A stretch of DNA of 64,000 bases from positions 496,001 through 560,000 of the forward strand of contig CAWJPA010000003.1 in the NCBI GenBank assembly GCA_963844655.1. The letters are read 5' to 3'. The notes beneath the pieces were generated by a model. The model did not search any database and was not told the DNA's origin. It worked only from the letters and a program-made list of their open reading frames with translations. A program made the position numbers and the translations under genes. Below are positions 53,516-62,258 of this stretch, piece by piece. The DNA comes from JASHPR01 sp963844655. GTDB taxonomy: Bacteria > Actinomycetota > Actinomycetes > Streptosporangiales > Streptosporangiaceae. Position 1 is the first letter of the stretch. Each line of letters begins with the position of its first letter.

Positions 53516-54322
53516 TCAGACCTCGGCGGTTCCCGTTCGGCGAGGTTCTGGCACCCGCGGCAGGGGCGCATCGCCTGTGGCGGCGGCATCAGGAGCCTGG
53601 GCCGCGTCACCGTGAGAGCTGACGAGTTCGGGCAGGTACGCGATGCTGGAGATCAGATGGGTGGCGCCGGCCTGCCGGAGCCGCTCCTCGGTGTGCCGTC
53701 CGGTGAGATCCCCCGCCACGATGCTGGCGCCGGCCCGCCGCCCGCACAGCACGCCGTTGGCCGTGTCGTGAGCGACCGCCGTCTCGCGCACATCCTCGAC
53801 CCCCAGCCGGAGCATCGCCGCCAGCACGAGGTCGGGCCAAGGAGCCCCCCGCGGCACGTCCTCGGGGCAAAGTACCAGGTCAACGCGGTCCCACCAGCCG
53901 AGCGTGTCCAGCACTATGGTGAGCACCTTGCGGGAGAAGCCGGTGATCAGGCAGACCCGGATGCCGGCCCCGGTCAGCTTTTCGATGGCTTCCGCGGCTT
54001 CCGGCACCGGCGTAACACCCATCCGCCCAATGGCGTCGCCATAGGAGCGGTCGAACGCGAGGTGGGCGGCCTGCGCCCGGGCGTCGCTGTCTGGGAACAG
54101 GTCGGCCAGGATTTCGGCCGTGGACATCCCCCGGGCCTGGTGCACCTTGGCCATGCACCGGGCGTACGCGGTGGTGCCGGTCACGACCCCCTGGGTGCCG
54201 ATGGCCTCCGCGAACGCGCGGTCTACCATGCCGCCGTCGCTGACCACGGTGCCGATCAGGCCGCAGCACACCAGCGAGATCGGCTTCGGGCCGCTCGCAT
54301 GGGTGGTGTCCGTGTGCCGCAC
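53516..54322 (-). CDS. HAD-superfamily protein, phosphonatase-like, missing the Asp nucleophile
   Basis: A 268-residue HAD-fold protein with a helical cap. Motif II-like LITGFSRK and the final motif AHDTANGVLCGRRAGA are kept. Motif I, normally DxxGT in phosphonoacetaldehyde-hydrolase-like members, reads LVCCGLIGTVVSDGG, so the nucleophilic Asp is Gly (codon GGC). It may be catalytically dead or bind phosphonates without hydrolysis. The C-terminus is a disordered Ala/Pro/Thr tail. Start ATG 54322. Confidence 0.8.
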   Translation of the reverse strand: MRHTDTTHASGPKPISLVCCGLIGTVVSDGGMVDRAFAEAIGTQGVVTGTTAYARCMAKVHQARGMSTAEILADLFPDSDARAQAAHLAFDRSYGDAIGRMGVTPVPEAAEAIEKLTGAGIRVCLITGFSRKVLTIVLDTLGWWDRVDLVLCPEDVPRGAPWPDLVLAAMLRLGVEDVRETAVAHDTANGVLCGRRAGASIVAGDLTGRHTEERLRQAGATHLISSIAYLPELVSSHGDAAQAPDAAATGDAPLPRVPEPRRTGTAEV

Positions 54323-54340
54323 GGCCGGCCGACTAGAGGA

Positions 54341-54460
54341 TTAGTCGTCGTCTGTCGTTGCTTCAGTCCACAGGTCAAGCTCGGCGCGGTCGGCCTGGAC
54401 CTTCCGCCATACGGCGAGAACACCGACTCCGACGAGAGCAATCAGGAGCAGCTTCTTCAC
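54341..54460 (-). CDS. DLW-39 family microprotein
   Basis: A 39-residue protein from GTG 54460: a hydrophobic helix MKKLLLIALVGVGVLAVW followed by RKVQADRAELDLWTEAT and DDD at the end. It contains the Asp-Leu-Trp that gives this actinobacterial family its name and has the expected length. Function is unknown. The gene is usually found in the gyrA/tRNA-Ala neighbourhood close to oriC, consistent with the tRNA-Ala 0.9 kb away. It is too short for standard ORF cut-offs. Confidence 0.9.
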   Translation of the reverse strand: MKKLLLIALVGVGVLAVWRKVQADRAELDLWTEATTDDD

Positions 54461-54551
54461 GGGCGCGCACCCTTCCACCAGTGGCCGACGCGGACCCGGC
54501 CGATAAGCGACCAGGATCCCTGGGATTCATGAAGCCTAGCAAGCCGGGCGC

Positions 54552-56159
54552 TTAGCGAGGCCGGTCCACTCGGGCCTCGTCCCAGACCGGCTCCGAAGCC
54601 TCATACACATCACCATTCGCGCCGAACACCAGAAACCGGTCGAACGAGCGCGCGAACCAGCGGTCGTGGCTGGCCGCCACCACCGTGCCGGAGTAAGACT
54701 CCAGGCCCTCCTGCAGGGCCTCGGCGCTGGCCAGGTCGAGGTTGTCGGTCGGCTCGTCGAGGAGCAGCAGCGTCGACCCGGCCAGTTCCAGCAACAGGAT
54801 CTGCAGCCTGGCCTGCTGCCCTCCGGAGAGGGTCCCGAACGGCTGCATGGCGCAGACCTGCAGCTCATAGCGGGCCAGCGCCGCCATGGCCTCGTTGGGC
54901 AGCAGTGCGTGGGTGGTCATGAGGATCTCGCGCGGAGTCCGCCCGTCCAGGTCGGGCCGCGCATGCGTCTGGGCGAAAAGCCCCGGCACCACCCGCGCCC
55001 CGAGCCGGGCCACACCGGAATGCCGCACGCCCTCCCCGGCGAGCAGCCGCAGGAAATGGGACTTACCGGACCCGTTCGAGCCGAGCACGGCCACCCGCTC
55101 GCCGTACCAGACCTCGAGATCAAAGGCGTGCATAAGCCCGGTGAGCTCGAGGTTCTCGCAGATCACGGCCCGCTTGCCGGTGCGCCCGCCGCGCAGCCGC
55201 ATCCGCACGTTCTGGTCCCGCGGGGCGAGCTCCGGCGGGCCCGCCTCCTCGAACCTGCGCAGCCGGGTCACCGCGGCCTGCAGCCGCGAGGCCATATCCG
55301 AGTTGTAGGACGCCTTCTGCCGGTACATCCGCACCAGCTGCTTGATCTTCTCGTGCTCCTCGTCCCAGCGGCGGCGGAGCTCGTCGAGCCGCTCGTTCCG
55401 CTCAAGCCGGGCCTGCGCGTAGGTCGCGAACCCGCCGCCGTGCACCCAGACGTTCCCGTCTTCGACGGTGATGATCCGCTCGGCGCAGTTCGCCAGCAGC
55501 TCCCGGTCGTGGCTGACCAGCAGCACCGTCTTGGGGGTCGCGGCCAGCTGCTGCTCGAGCCAGATCTTGCCCGGCACGTCCAGGTAGTTGTCCGGCTCGT
55601 CCAGCAGCAGCACCTCGGTCTTGTCCCGGAGCAGCGACTCCAGCACAAGCCGCTTCTGCTCACCGCCGGACAGGGTCCGCACTTCGCGCCACCGGCAGCG
55701 CTCGTACGGCACGCCGAGCGCGGCGGTGCAGCAGGAGTCCCAGTGCACCTCCGCGTCGTAGCCGCCGGCGTCACCCCACTCGGCCAGGGCCGCGGCGTAA
55801 CGCAGCTGGGTGGGCTCGTCGTCGCGCTCCATCATGGCCAGCTCGGCCGTGTCCAGCCGGGCCGCGGCCTCCCGCACGCGGACCGGGGAGATCGACAACA
55901 GCAGGTAGCGAACGGTGGAGTCGTCCCGGATCCCGCCCACGAACTGCCGCATGACGCCCAGCCCGCCGCTCGAGCTGACCGACCCGGACTGCGGCACCAG
56001 GTCCCCGGCGGCCAGCCGCATCAGCGTGGTCTTCCCGGCGCCATTGGGCCCGACCAGCGCGGCGACTGTGCCGTCGCCGACCCGGAAGGACACGTCGTCC
56101 AGCAGCACCCGGCCGTCGGCAAGGGTATGGCTGACGTGTGCCGCCTCGACGTGGCCCAC
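54552..56159 (-). CDS. ABC-F family ATPase
   Basis: A 535-residue soluble protein with two fused ABC domains and no membrane part. Domain 1: GPNGAGKTT, LSGGEQKR, LLLDEPDNYLD. The linker is a long charged helix pair (RNERLDELRRRWDEEHEKIKQLVRMYRQKA). Domain 2: GSNGSGKSH, LSGGQQARLQ, LLLDEPTDNLD. ABC-F proteins act on the ribosome, either as translation factors or as antibiotic protection proteins; the class cannot be told by eye. GTG 56159 with GGGGGGG upstream is chosen over the frame start at 56312. It is divergent from the DUF1707 gene. Confidence 0.88.
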   Translation of the reverse strand: MGHVEAAHVSHTLADGRVLLDDVSFRVGDGTVAALVGPNGAGKTTLMRLAAGDLVPQSGSVSSSGGLGVMRQFVGGIRDDSTVRYLLLSISPVRVREAAARLDTAELAMMERDDEPTQLRYAAALAEWGDAGGYDAEVHWDSCCTAALGVPYERCRWREVRTLSGGEQKRLVLESLLRDKTEVLLLDEPDNYLDVPGKIWLEQQLAATPKTVLLVSHDRELLANCAERIITVEDGNVWVHGGGFATYAQARLERNERLDELRRRWDEEHEKIKQLVRMYRQKASYNSDMASRLQAAVTRLRRFEEAGPPELAPRDQNVRMRLRGGRTGKRAVICENLELTGLMHAFDLEVWYGERVAVLGSNGSGKSHFLRLLAGEGVRHSGVARLGARVVPGLFAQTHARPDLDGRTPREILMTTHALLPNEAMAALARYELQVCAMQPFGTLSGGQQARLQILLLELAGSTLLLLDEPTDNLDLASAEALQEGLESYSGTVVAASHDRWFARSFDRFLVFGANGDVYEASEPVWDEARVDRPR

Positions 56160-56205
56160 CTGCCCCCCCTTTCCGCGCCGGGCTTGTCCGGCCGACAATA
56201 GCCGG

Positions 56206-56811
56206 ATGGACCCCCAGCCTTTCAACACAAATTCGCGGCTCCGCGCGTCCGACGCGGACCGGGACCGAGCCGCGTCGGTGCTCAACGAGGCCCTGGCCGA
56301 GGGCCGGCTCACCGCGCAGGAGCACTCGGAGCGCCTCGACTCGATCTACGCGGCCAAGACCCACGCCGACATTGTGCCGCTGATCGAGGACCTCCCCGCC
56401 CGGACCGACGCCCCCGCTCAGGTGGCCGTCCCGGGCGAGGGCGGGCAGACCAGTAGCGGCGCGATCGTCGCGGTGTTCGGCGGCGCCACGCGGAAGGGCA
56501 CCTGGCGGGTTCCCGGGACCACCACGGTGGTGACCGTCTTCGGTGGGGCCGACATCGACCTGCGGGACGCGATCCTGCCCGGGCGCGAGATCACCATGCG
56601 GGCGGTGACGGTCTTCGGCGGGATGTCTATCACCGTGCCACCGGAGATGCGCGTGATCGACTCCGGCGCCGCGGTGTTCGGCGGCCGCGACATTGACAGC
56701 GAGACCGCCGAGTCCATGGGTTCCGAGGCCCCGCTGCTCCGGGTCACGGGCGCATGCGTGTTCGGTGGCGTATCCGTCAAGCACAAAGAACGCAAGAAGA
56801 AGGTTCCCTGA
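56206..56811 (+). CDS. DUF1707 (SHOCT-like) and LiaF-like C-terminal domain protein
   Basis: A 201-residue protein. The DUF1707 start is LRASDADRDRAASVLNEALAEGRLTAQEHSERLDSIYAAKT; the C-terminal part (GAIVAVFGGATRKGTW, TVVTVFGGADIDLRDA, TVFGGMSITVP, AVFGGRDID) is the repeated beta structure of LiaF-like/DUF2154 domains tied to cell-envelope stress signalling. There is no membrane segment. ATG 56206 is the natural start; the long upstream frame crosses the ABC-F gene. Confidence 0.88.
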   Translation: MDPQPFNTNSRLRASDADRDRAASVLNEALAEGRLTAQEHSERLDSIYAAKTHADIVPLIEDLPARTDAPAQVAVPGEGGQTSSGAIVAVFGGATRKGTWRVPGTTTVVTVFGGADIDLRDAILPGREITMRAVTVFGGMSITVPPEMRVIDSGAAVFGGRDIDSETAESMGSEAPLLRVTGACVFGGVSVKHKERKKKVP

Positions 56812-56862
56812 ACCTCTCATATTGGGCAAATTTCGTAACCTGGCCGCCAGCCAGCGCGTCGG

Positions 56863-56900
56863 TGTGAGTTTGCTGTAGCCAGGTGTGCAGCAAACTCACA
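56863..56900 (+). terminator. 13-bp stem hairpin after the DUF1707 gene
   Basis: TGTGAGTTTGCTG and CAGCAAACTCACA are perfect complements around a 12-nt loop, 52 nt after the stop codon and before a repeat-rich gap. Confidence 0.75.
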
Positions 56901-56974
56901 TCGATCTTGGGTCTGGCAGGCGCGCGGGACTGAGCGGGCACGCGGGGGCATGGGCGCGGCAGGAGTCTGGTCAG

Positions 56975-57092
56975 GGCGGCACGGGGTTGCCTGAGCCGGG
57001 CGAGCGGGGGCGCGGCAGGAGCGCCCGGGCAGGCGGCACGGGGTTGCCTGAGCCGGGCGGAGCGGGGCGCGGCAGGGACCGGGTCAGGCGGG
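56975..57092. repeat. About 57-bp tandem repeat running into the end of coxE
   Basis: GCGGCACGGGGTTGCCTGAG-type units start near 56976 and 57033, with the flanking GCGGCAGG motif recurring near 56956, 57012 and 57070. The last partial unit covers the final codons of coxE. No gene is believed here; the open plus-strand frame is a product of the repeat. Confidence 0.65.
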
Positions 57093-58373
57093 TGCAGGGG
57101 TCGGGTCGGGTTCGGCTGGCTCCGCGGATGGTGCGGTGAAGCCGGCGCGGACCGGGGAACGGCGCCGGACGGGGTCGGCCACCGCGTCGGCCAGATCGTC
57201 CAGGGCGGCCAGCGAGTGCGCGCTCACTATGGCGTCGCAGTGCGGCCAGGCGGCGGCCATGCCCCCGGCCAGCGGCTGGAACCTGGCGCTCTTGGTCCGC
57301 GGGTTCACCCACACGATCCTGAACGCCACCAGGGACAACCGCTCCATTTCCCGGCGCAGGACCTCAGGATCTCCGGTGTCCCAGCCATCCGAAATGATCA
57401 CGATGACCGCGCCCCGCGCCATGCCGCGACGGCCGTAGACGTCGTTGAACTCCTTCAGCGAGGCGCCGATCATGGTCCCGCCCAGCCAGTCGGGCGCGGC
57501 CTGGCCCGCCCGCTCCAGCGCCCGGCCGGGCTGCTGCCGGGCCAGCGCGGGCGTGAGCCGGGTCAGCCGGGTGGCGAAGCTGAACACCTCGGCCCGGGCG
57601 CCGCCCGCGGCGCAGTACAGCAGCTGGATCATGGCCCGCGCGTACGGCTCCATGGACCCGGAGATGTCGCAGAGCACCACCAGGCGGCGCGGCCGCTGCG
57701 ACGGCGCGCGTGAGAAGAGCCGGTACGCATCCCCACCGGTCCGCCGAGCCTGCCGCAGGGTTGATCTCATATCGATGCGCGGTCCGCCGGGCCTGCGGTG
57801 CTGGCGGCGCGACCGGCGCAGCGGGACGGCCAGGCTGATATCACGCATCAGCCCGGCGAGCAGCAGCAGTTCGGCCTCGGACAGCTCGGCGAAGTCCTGC
57901 TCGGCCAGCCGTTCCACGCTGCTGCCCAGGTACCGGTTCTCGATCTCCCGGTCCAGCTCGGACGGGTCCGCGTCGCCCTCGCCCGCGCCCGGGGTCCCGG
58001 CCGGCCGGGTGTCGATGACGTGGACCTTCGCCGCCTGGGCGGCCATGGCCAGCAGGTCCTGCGATGATTTCAGGCCGGGGCCGACCGCGTCCTGGCCGCC
58101 TCGCCCGCCTAGCGGGCCAGCCAGGCCGCCGAAGACCTGGCTGAACACGGCCTGCAGGATCTCGATCTGGTCCCGACCGGACACAAGTGTCGCGAGCGCG
58201 CACAGGTAGAGCGCCCGGGGCGTCCGCGGCTGCGCGACGGTGATCGCGGTCGCGAACCGCTCACACCGGTCTGGCCCGGCCGGCAGCCCGGCGCGGCGCA
58301 GCGCGGCACCGAACCGCGCCACCACGTCGGCCAGGTCGCCGCCGGGAGCGAAGGCCGGCTTCGGCTCAGCCAT
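57084..58373 (-). CDS. coxE: VWA-domain protein, CoxE-like
   Basis: A 429-residue protein starting MAEPKPAFAPGG. The first ~200 residues are the CoxE-type helical region; the von Willebrand A domain follows, with the MIDAS motif CDISGSMEPYAR, the Thr in LGGTMIGASL and ISDGWDTGD. In Oligotropha CoxD (AAA) and CoxE (VWA) mature the Cu-S-Mo centre of CO dehydrogenase. Its ATG lies inside the last codons of coxD, so the two are coupled. Confidence 0.88.
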   Translation of the reverse strand: MAEPKPAFAPGGDLADVVARFGAALRRAGLPAGPDRCERFATAITVAQPRTPRALYLCALATLVSGRDQIEILQAVFSQVFGGLAGPLGGRGGQDAVGPGLKSSQDLLAMAAQAAKVHVIDTRPAGTPGAGEGDADPSELDREIENRYLGSSVERLAEQDFAELSEAELLLLAGLMRDISLAVPLRRSRRQHRRPGGPRIDMRSTLRQARRTGGDAYRLFSRAPSQRPRRLVVLCDISGSMEPYARAMIQLLYCAAGGARAEVFSFATRLTRLTPALARQQPGRALERAGQAAPDWLGGTMIGASLKEFNDVYGRRGMARGAVIVIISDGWDTGDPEVLRREMERLSLVAFRIVWVNPRTKSARFQPLAGGMAAAWPHCDAIVSAHSLAALDDLADAVADPVRRRSPVRAGFTAPSAEPAEPDPTPAPA

Positions 58374-59259
58374 CGCCCGTGACCAGGGCACCGAACCCGT
58401 TCTCCCGGGCCGCCCGCAGGTCCTCGGCGTACTTGAGCACGGCGCCTGCCGTCTGCTCCGCCACCTGCTCGTCGAGTTTCTCCGCGCCCAGCAGGCTCAG
58501 CGCCCCGGTCCAGCTGATGGCCTCGGCCACACCGGGCGGCTTGGCCAGGTCCATGCCGCGCAGCCGGGCCACGCCGTTCGCGACCTGATCGGCCAGCGGG
58601 GCCGCCGCGCCGGGCACCCGGCGCCGGATGATCGCGGCCACCCGCTCGATGCTCGGGTAGTCGATCCAGTGGTACAGGCAGCGCCGCTTCAGCGCGTCGT
58701 GCAGGTCGCGGGTGCGGTTCGAGGTCAGCACGACCACCGGCGGGAACGCCGCCCGCCGGGTGCCGAGCTCGGGGATGGTCACCGCGGCCTCGGCCAGCAG
58801 CTCGAACAGGAACGCCTCGAACTCGTCGTCGCCGCGGTCGACCTCGTCGACCAGCAGCACGGCCGGGCGCGGCCCGGGATGCTCGATCGCGGCCAGCAGC
58901 GGCCGGGCCAGCAGGTAGTCCGGGCCGAACAGGTCCGCCTCGCGTGGCGTCTCACCCCGGACCTCGGCCAGCCGGATGGCCAGCAGCTGCCGGGGGTAGT
59001 TCCACTCGTAGAGCGCTTCTGCGGAGGTCAGCCCCTCGTAGCACTGCAGCCTGATCAGGGGCGTGTCGATCGCGCCGGCCAGCGCCTTCGCGGCCTCGGT
59101 CTTGCCCACGCCCGGCTCACCCTCGAGCAGCAGCGGCTGGCCCATCCGGGCCGCGAGGAACAGCGCGGTGCCGAGCGGCGGGTCGGCCAGGTAGTCCTCG
59201 GCGTCCAGGGATTCCAGCAGCGCGGAAACGTCCGGCAGGTGCTCGGCCAGGCCGCTCAT
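58366..59259 (-). CDS. coxD: MoxR-type AAA+ ATPase, CoxD-like
   Basis: A 297-residue AAA+ protein: Walker A LLEGEPGVGKTEAAKAL, Walker B AVLLVDEVDRGDDEFEAFLFELL, sensor 1 VVLTSNRTRDLHDALKRRC. CoxD in carboxydotrophs is needed to install the copper-sulfur part of the active site and works with the VWA protein CoxE, encoded next. The ATG overlaps the stop of a 39-residue ORF upstream (ATGA). Confidence 0.9.
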   Translation of the reverse strand: MSGLAEHLPDVSALLESLDAEDYLADPPLGTALFLAARMGQPLLLEGEPGVGKTEAAKALAGAIDTPLIRLQCYEGLTSAEALYEWNYPRQLLAIRLAEVRGETPREADLFGPDYLLARPLLAAIEHPGPRPAVLLVDEVDRGDDEFEAFLFELLAEAAVTIPELGTRRAAFPPVVVLTSNRTRDLHDALKRRCLYHWIDYPSIERVAAIIRRRVPGAAAPLADQVANGVARLRGMDLAKPPGVAEAISWTGALSLLGAEKLDEQVAEQTAGAVLKYAEDLRAARENGFGALVTGDG

Positions 59260-59375
59260 GCGCCGTGGTCCGGTGCGGTGCGGGGTCGGCCCGGGATGGC
59301 CCGGTGCGGGGGGCAGGGCACGCGGTGGTGGTTAGCGAACATTTGTTTGCTTCCTGGGCCGCAGAAGTCGCACAT
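59256..59375 (-). CDS. 39-residue Cys/His-rich ORF between coxL and coxD
   Basis: ATG 59375 has GGAG five nt upstream. The product opens MCDFCGPGSKQMFANHHRVP and continues CPPHR, giving a CxxC, two adjacent His and a CPPH pair, then an unstructured Pro/Arg tail. Its stop overlaps the coxD ATG (ATGA), as in the other coupled genes of this operon. Seen: good ribosome site, coupling, metal-binding pattern. Inferred: a small metal-binding protein, perhaps for copper or molybdenum-site maturation. No family is recognised. Confidence 0.5.
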   Translation of the reverse strand: MCDFCGPGSKQMFANHHRVPCPPHRAIPGRPRTAPDHGA

Positions 59376-59430
59376 GTCTCCATCATGCTGCAGTAGCGGC
59401 GTTGGTTGGTCCATTGGTCCCGTTATCCCC

Positions 59431-61791
59431 TTACAAGATCGCCAGGTCGGTGCGGAGCGGGCGGCCCTGGATCATGCTCCACACGTTCGCCGGGGTCAGC
59501 GGCATGTCACCGTGCCGCACCCCGAACGGCACGAGCGCGTCGAGCACGGAGTTGACGATCGCGGGCGGCGAGCCCACGGTGGCCGATTCACCCACGCCCT
59601 TGGCCCCGAGGGGATGGTGCGGGGACGGGGTGACGGTCTCGCCGAGCTCCCAGGACGGGCACTCCATCGACGTGGGCAGCAGGTAGTCCATGAACGAGCC
59701 GCCCAGGCAGTTGCCGTCCGGGTCGAACGCGATGACCTGCATCAGGGCCATGCCGACCCCGTCCGCGAGCCCGCCGTGCACCTGCCCTTCGACGATCATC
59801 GGGTTGATCCGGATCCCGCAGTCGTCCACCGCGATGAACCGGCGTACCTGCACCGCGCCGGTGCCCGGGTCCACGTCGGTCACGCAGATGTACGCGCCGA
59901 ACGGGTGGGTGAGGTTCGGCGGGTTGTACACGGTCTCCGCGTCGAGGTGGCCGTCCACGCCGTCGGGCAGCTCGATCGCCCCGTGCGCGGCCATCGCGAT
60001 CTCGGCCAGGTCCTTGGCCTGCTCCGGGTCACCGCGCACCTGCCACTTGCCGTCGGCCCAGTCCAGGTCGTCCGGGGACACCTCGAGCATGGCCGAGGCC
60101 ACGATCCTGGCGCGCTCGCGCACCTTGCGGGCCACGACCGCGGCGGCCGCGCCGGAGACCGGAGTGGAGCGGGAACCGTAGGTGCCCAGACCGAACGGGG
60201 TGCGGTCGGTGTCGCCGTGCACCACCTCCACGTCGTCCGGCGAGATCCCCAGCTCCTGGGCCACGATCTGGGCGAAGGTCGTCTCGTGGCCCTGGCCCTG
60301 GGTCTGGCAGGAGACGCTGAGCACCGCCTTGCCGGTCGGGTGCACCCGCAGGGCGGCGCCGTCGGCCATGCCCAGGCCGAGGATGTCCATGTGCTTGCGC
60401 GGCCCGGCGCCGACTCCCTCGGTGAAGAAGCTGATCCCGATGCCCATGTACTCGCCGCGTTCCCGCTTCTCCGCCTGTTCCCGGCGCAGCTCCGGGTAGT
60501 CGGCGATGTCCATCGCGACCTGCAGCGCCCGGGGGTAGTTGCCGGAGTCGTACTCCCAGCCGGTCGGGCAGGTGTAGGGGAACTGCTCGGGACGCAGCAG
60601 GTTCTTCATCCGCAGCTCGGCGGCGTCCATCCCCAGCTCCCGGGCCAGGATGTCGACCAGCCGCTCGACCAGGTACACCGCCTCGGTAATCCGGAACGAG
60701 CACGAGTAGGCCACACCGCCCGGTGCCTTGTTCGTGTACACGCCGGTGACCTCGCAGTAAGCGGCCTGCAGGTCATAGGAGCCGGTGAAGATGTGGAAGA
60801 ACCCGGCCGGGAACTTGGACGGCTGCGCGCTGCCGTTGAACGCGCCGTGGTCGGCCAGCACCGTGGCCCGCAGGCCCAGGATCCGGCCGTCCCTGGTCGC
60901 CGCGATCTCGCCGTGCATGTGGTAGTCGCGGGCGAACGTGGTGGACATCAGGTTCTCGGACCGGTCCTCGACCCACTTGACCGGCTTGCCGGTCACCATG
61001 GCGCCGACGACCGCGCACACGTAACCCGGGTAAATCGGGACCTTGTTCCCGAAGCCACCGCCGATGTCCGGTGAGATGATCCGGATCTTGTGCTCCGGGA
61101 TACCGGTCACCAGCGAGTACAGGGTGCGGTGCGCGTGCGGGGCCTGCGATGTCGCCCAGAGGGTGAGCTGCCCTGACACCTTGTTGAAGTCCACCACCGT
61201 GCCGCAGGTCTCCAGCGGCGCCGGGTGCGACCGCGGGTAGAGCATGTCCTGGCCGACGACCACGTCGGCACCGGCGAACACGGCTTCGGTCGCGGCCTTG
61301 TCCCCGGCCTGCCAGTCGAAGATGTGGTTGCCGGGCTGGCCGTCCAGGTCGTCCCGGATCACCGGGGCCCCCGGATCCAGCGCCGTCTTGGCGTCGATCA
61401 GCGCGGGCAGCGGCTCGTACTCCACGATGATCAGCTCCAGCGCGTCCCGGGCCGAGTACCGGTCCTCGGCCACGACGAAGGCGACCTCCTGCCCCTGGAA
61501 CCGCACCTTGTCGGTGGCCAGCACCGCCTGGACGTCCTGGGACAGGGTGGGCATCCAGGCCAGCCCGCGGTCGGCCAGCGTCTGGCCGGTGATCACGGCC
61601 CTGACCCTGGGATGGGCCTCGGCGGCCGAGGCGTCGACCGAGAGGATCCTGGCGTGCGCGAGCGGGCTGCGCAGGATCGCGCCGTGGAGCATGCCAGGCA
61701 GCTGGATGTCGTCCACGAACGTGCCCTGGCCGCGGATGAAGCGCGCGTCCTCCTTGCGCCGGAGCGGGCCGTAGGCGCTGCCTCCCGTCAT
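59431..61791 (-). CDS. coxL: Form I aerobic CO dehydrogenase large subunit (molybdenum, copper)
   Basis: A 786-residue molybdopterin-cytosine-dinucleotide subunit of the xanthine oxidase superfamily. The form I signature AYSCSFR is at about residues 361-367; its Cys binds the copper of the Mo-S-Cu centre. Other landmarks are DIGGGFGNK, QTQGQGHETTFAQI and the active-site Glu in KGVGESATVG. Start ATG overlaps the coxS stop. The complex oxidises CO to CO2 and feeds electrons to the respiratory chain, in many actinobacteria scavenging atmospheric CO. Confidence 0.95.
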   Translation of the reverse strand: MTGGSAYGPLRRKEDARFIRGQGTFVDDIQLPGMLHGAILRSPLAHARILSVDASAAEAHPRVRAVITGQTLADRGLAWMPTLSQDVQAVLATDKVRFQGQEVAFVVAEDRYSARDALELIIVEYEPLPALIDAKTALDPGAPVIRDDLDGQPGNHIFDWQAGDKAATEAVFAGADVVVGQDMLYPRSHPAPLETCGTVVDFNKVSGQLTLWATSQAPHAHRTLYSLVTGIPEHKIRIISPDIGGGFGNKVPIYPGYVCAVVGAMVTGKPVKWVEDRSENLMSTTFARDYHMHGEIAATRDGRILGLRATVLADHGAFNGSAQPSKFPAGFFHIFTGSYDLQAAYCEVTGVYTNKAPGGVAYSCSFRITEAVYLVERLVDILARELGMDAAELRMKNLLRPEQFPYTCPTGWEYDSGNYPRALQVAMDIADYPELRREQAEKRERGEYMGIGISFFTEGVGAGPRKHMDILGLGMADGAALRVHPTGKAVLSVSCQTQGQGHETTFAQIVAQELGISPDDVEVVHGDTDRTPFGLGTYGSRSTPVSGAAAAVVARKVRERARIVASAMLEVSPDDLDWADGKWQVRGDPEQAKDLAEIAMAAHGAIELPDGVDGHLDAETVYNPPNLTHPFGAYICVTDVDPGTGAVQVRRFIAVDDCGIRINPMIVEGQVHGGLADGVGMALMQVIAFDPDGNCLGGSFMDYLLPTSMECPSWELGETVTPSPHHPLGAKGVGESATVGSPPAIVNSVLDALVPFGVRHGDMPLTPANVWSMIQGRPLRTDLAIL

Positions 61792-62258
61792 CGACGGTCC
61801 CTTTCGTGCTTGCTGGCCCACAGGACGGACCGGACGATGTTCTCGTACCCGGTGCACCGGCAGACCTGCCCGGATATGGCCTCGCGGATCTGCTCCGGCG
61901 ACGGGTCCGGGTAGCGGTCGAGCAGCCACCGGGCGGTCAGCATCATGCCGGGCGTGCAGAACCCGCACTGCAGCCCGTGGCACTCGACGAAGCCCTGCTG
62001 GACCGGGTCGAGCTCACCGTCGTGCTCCAGCCCCTCCACGGTGAGCACCCGGTGCCCGTCGGCCATGGCCGCGAGCACGGTGCAGGACTTCACCGGGGTC
62101 TCGTCCAGCCAGACCACGCACGCCCCGCAGTTCGACGTGTCGCATCCCCAGTGTGACCCGGTGAGGCCCAGGTCATCCCGCAGGAAGTGGATCAGCAGCA
62201 GCCGCGGCTCGACCTCGCGGGCGAATACGGTGCCGTTGACGTTGACGGTGATCTGCAT
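61788..62258 (-). CDS. coxS: CO dehydrogenase small subunit (two 2Fe-2S clusters)
   Basis: A 156-residue iron-sulfur protein. The N-terminal plant-type cluster is held by CDTSNCGACVVWLDETPVKSC; the second by CGFCTPGMM and CRCTGYENI. It passes electrons from the CoxL active site to CoxM FAD. It overlaps coxM upstream (TGATG) and coxL downstream (ATGA), so the M-S-L trio is tightly coupled. Confidence 0.95.
   Translation of the reverse strand: MQITVNVNGTVFAREVEPRLLLIHFLRDDLGLTGSHWGCDTSNCGACVVWLDETPVKSCTVLAAMADGHRVLTVEGLEHDGELDPVQQGFVECHGLQCGFCTPGMMLTARWLLDRYPDPSPEQIREAISGQVCRCTGYENIVRSVLWASKHERDRR

Noticed and set aside
56885..57139. 84-codon plus-strand ORF after the DUF1707 gene
   Set aside because: Its sequence is produced by the 57-bp tandem repeat and it runs into the 3' end of coxE on the other strand.
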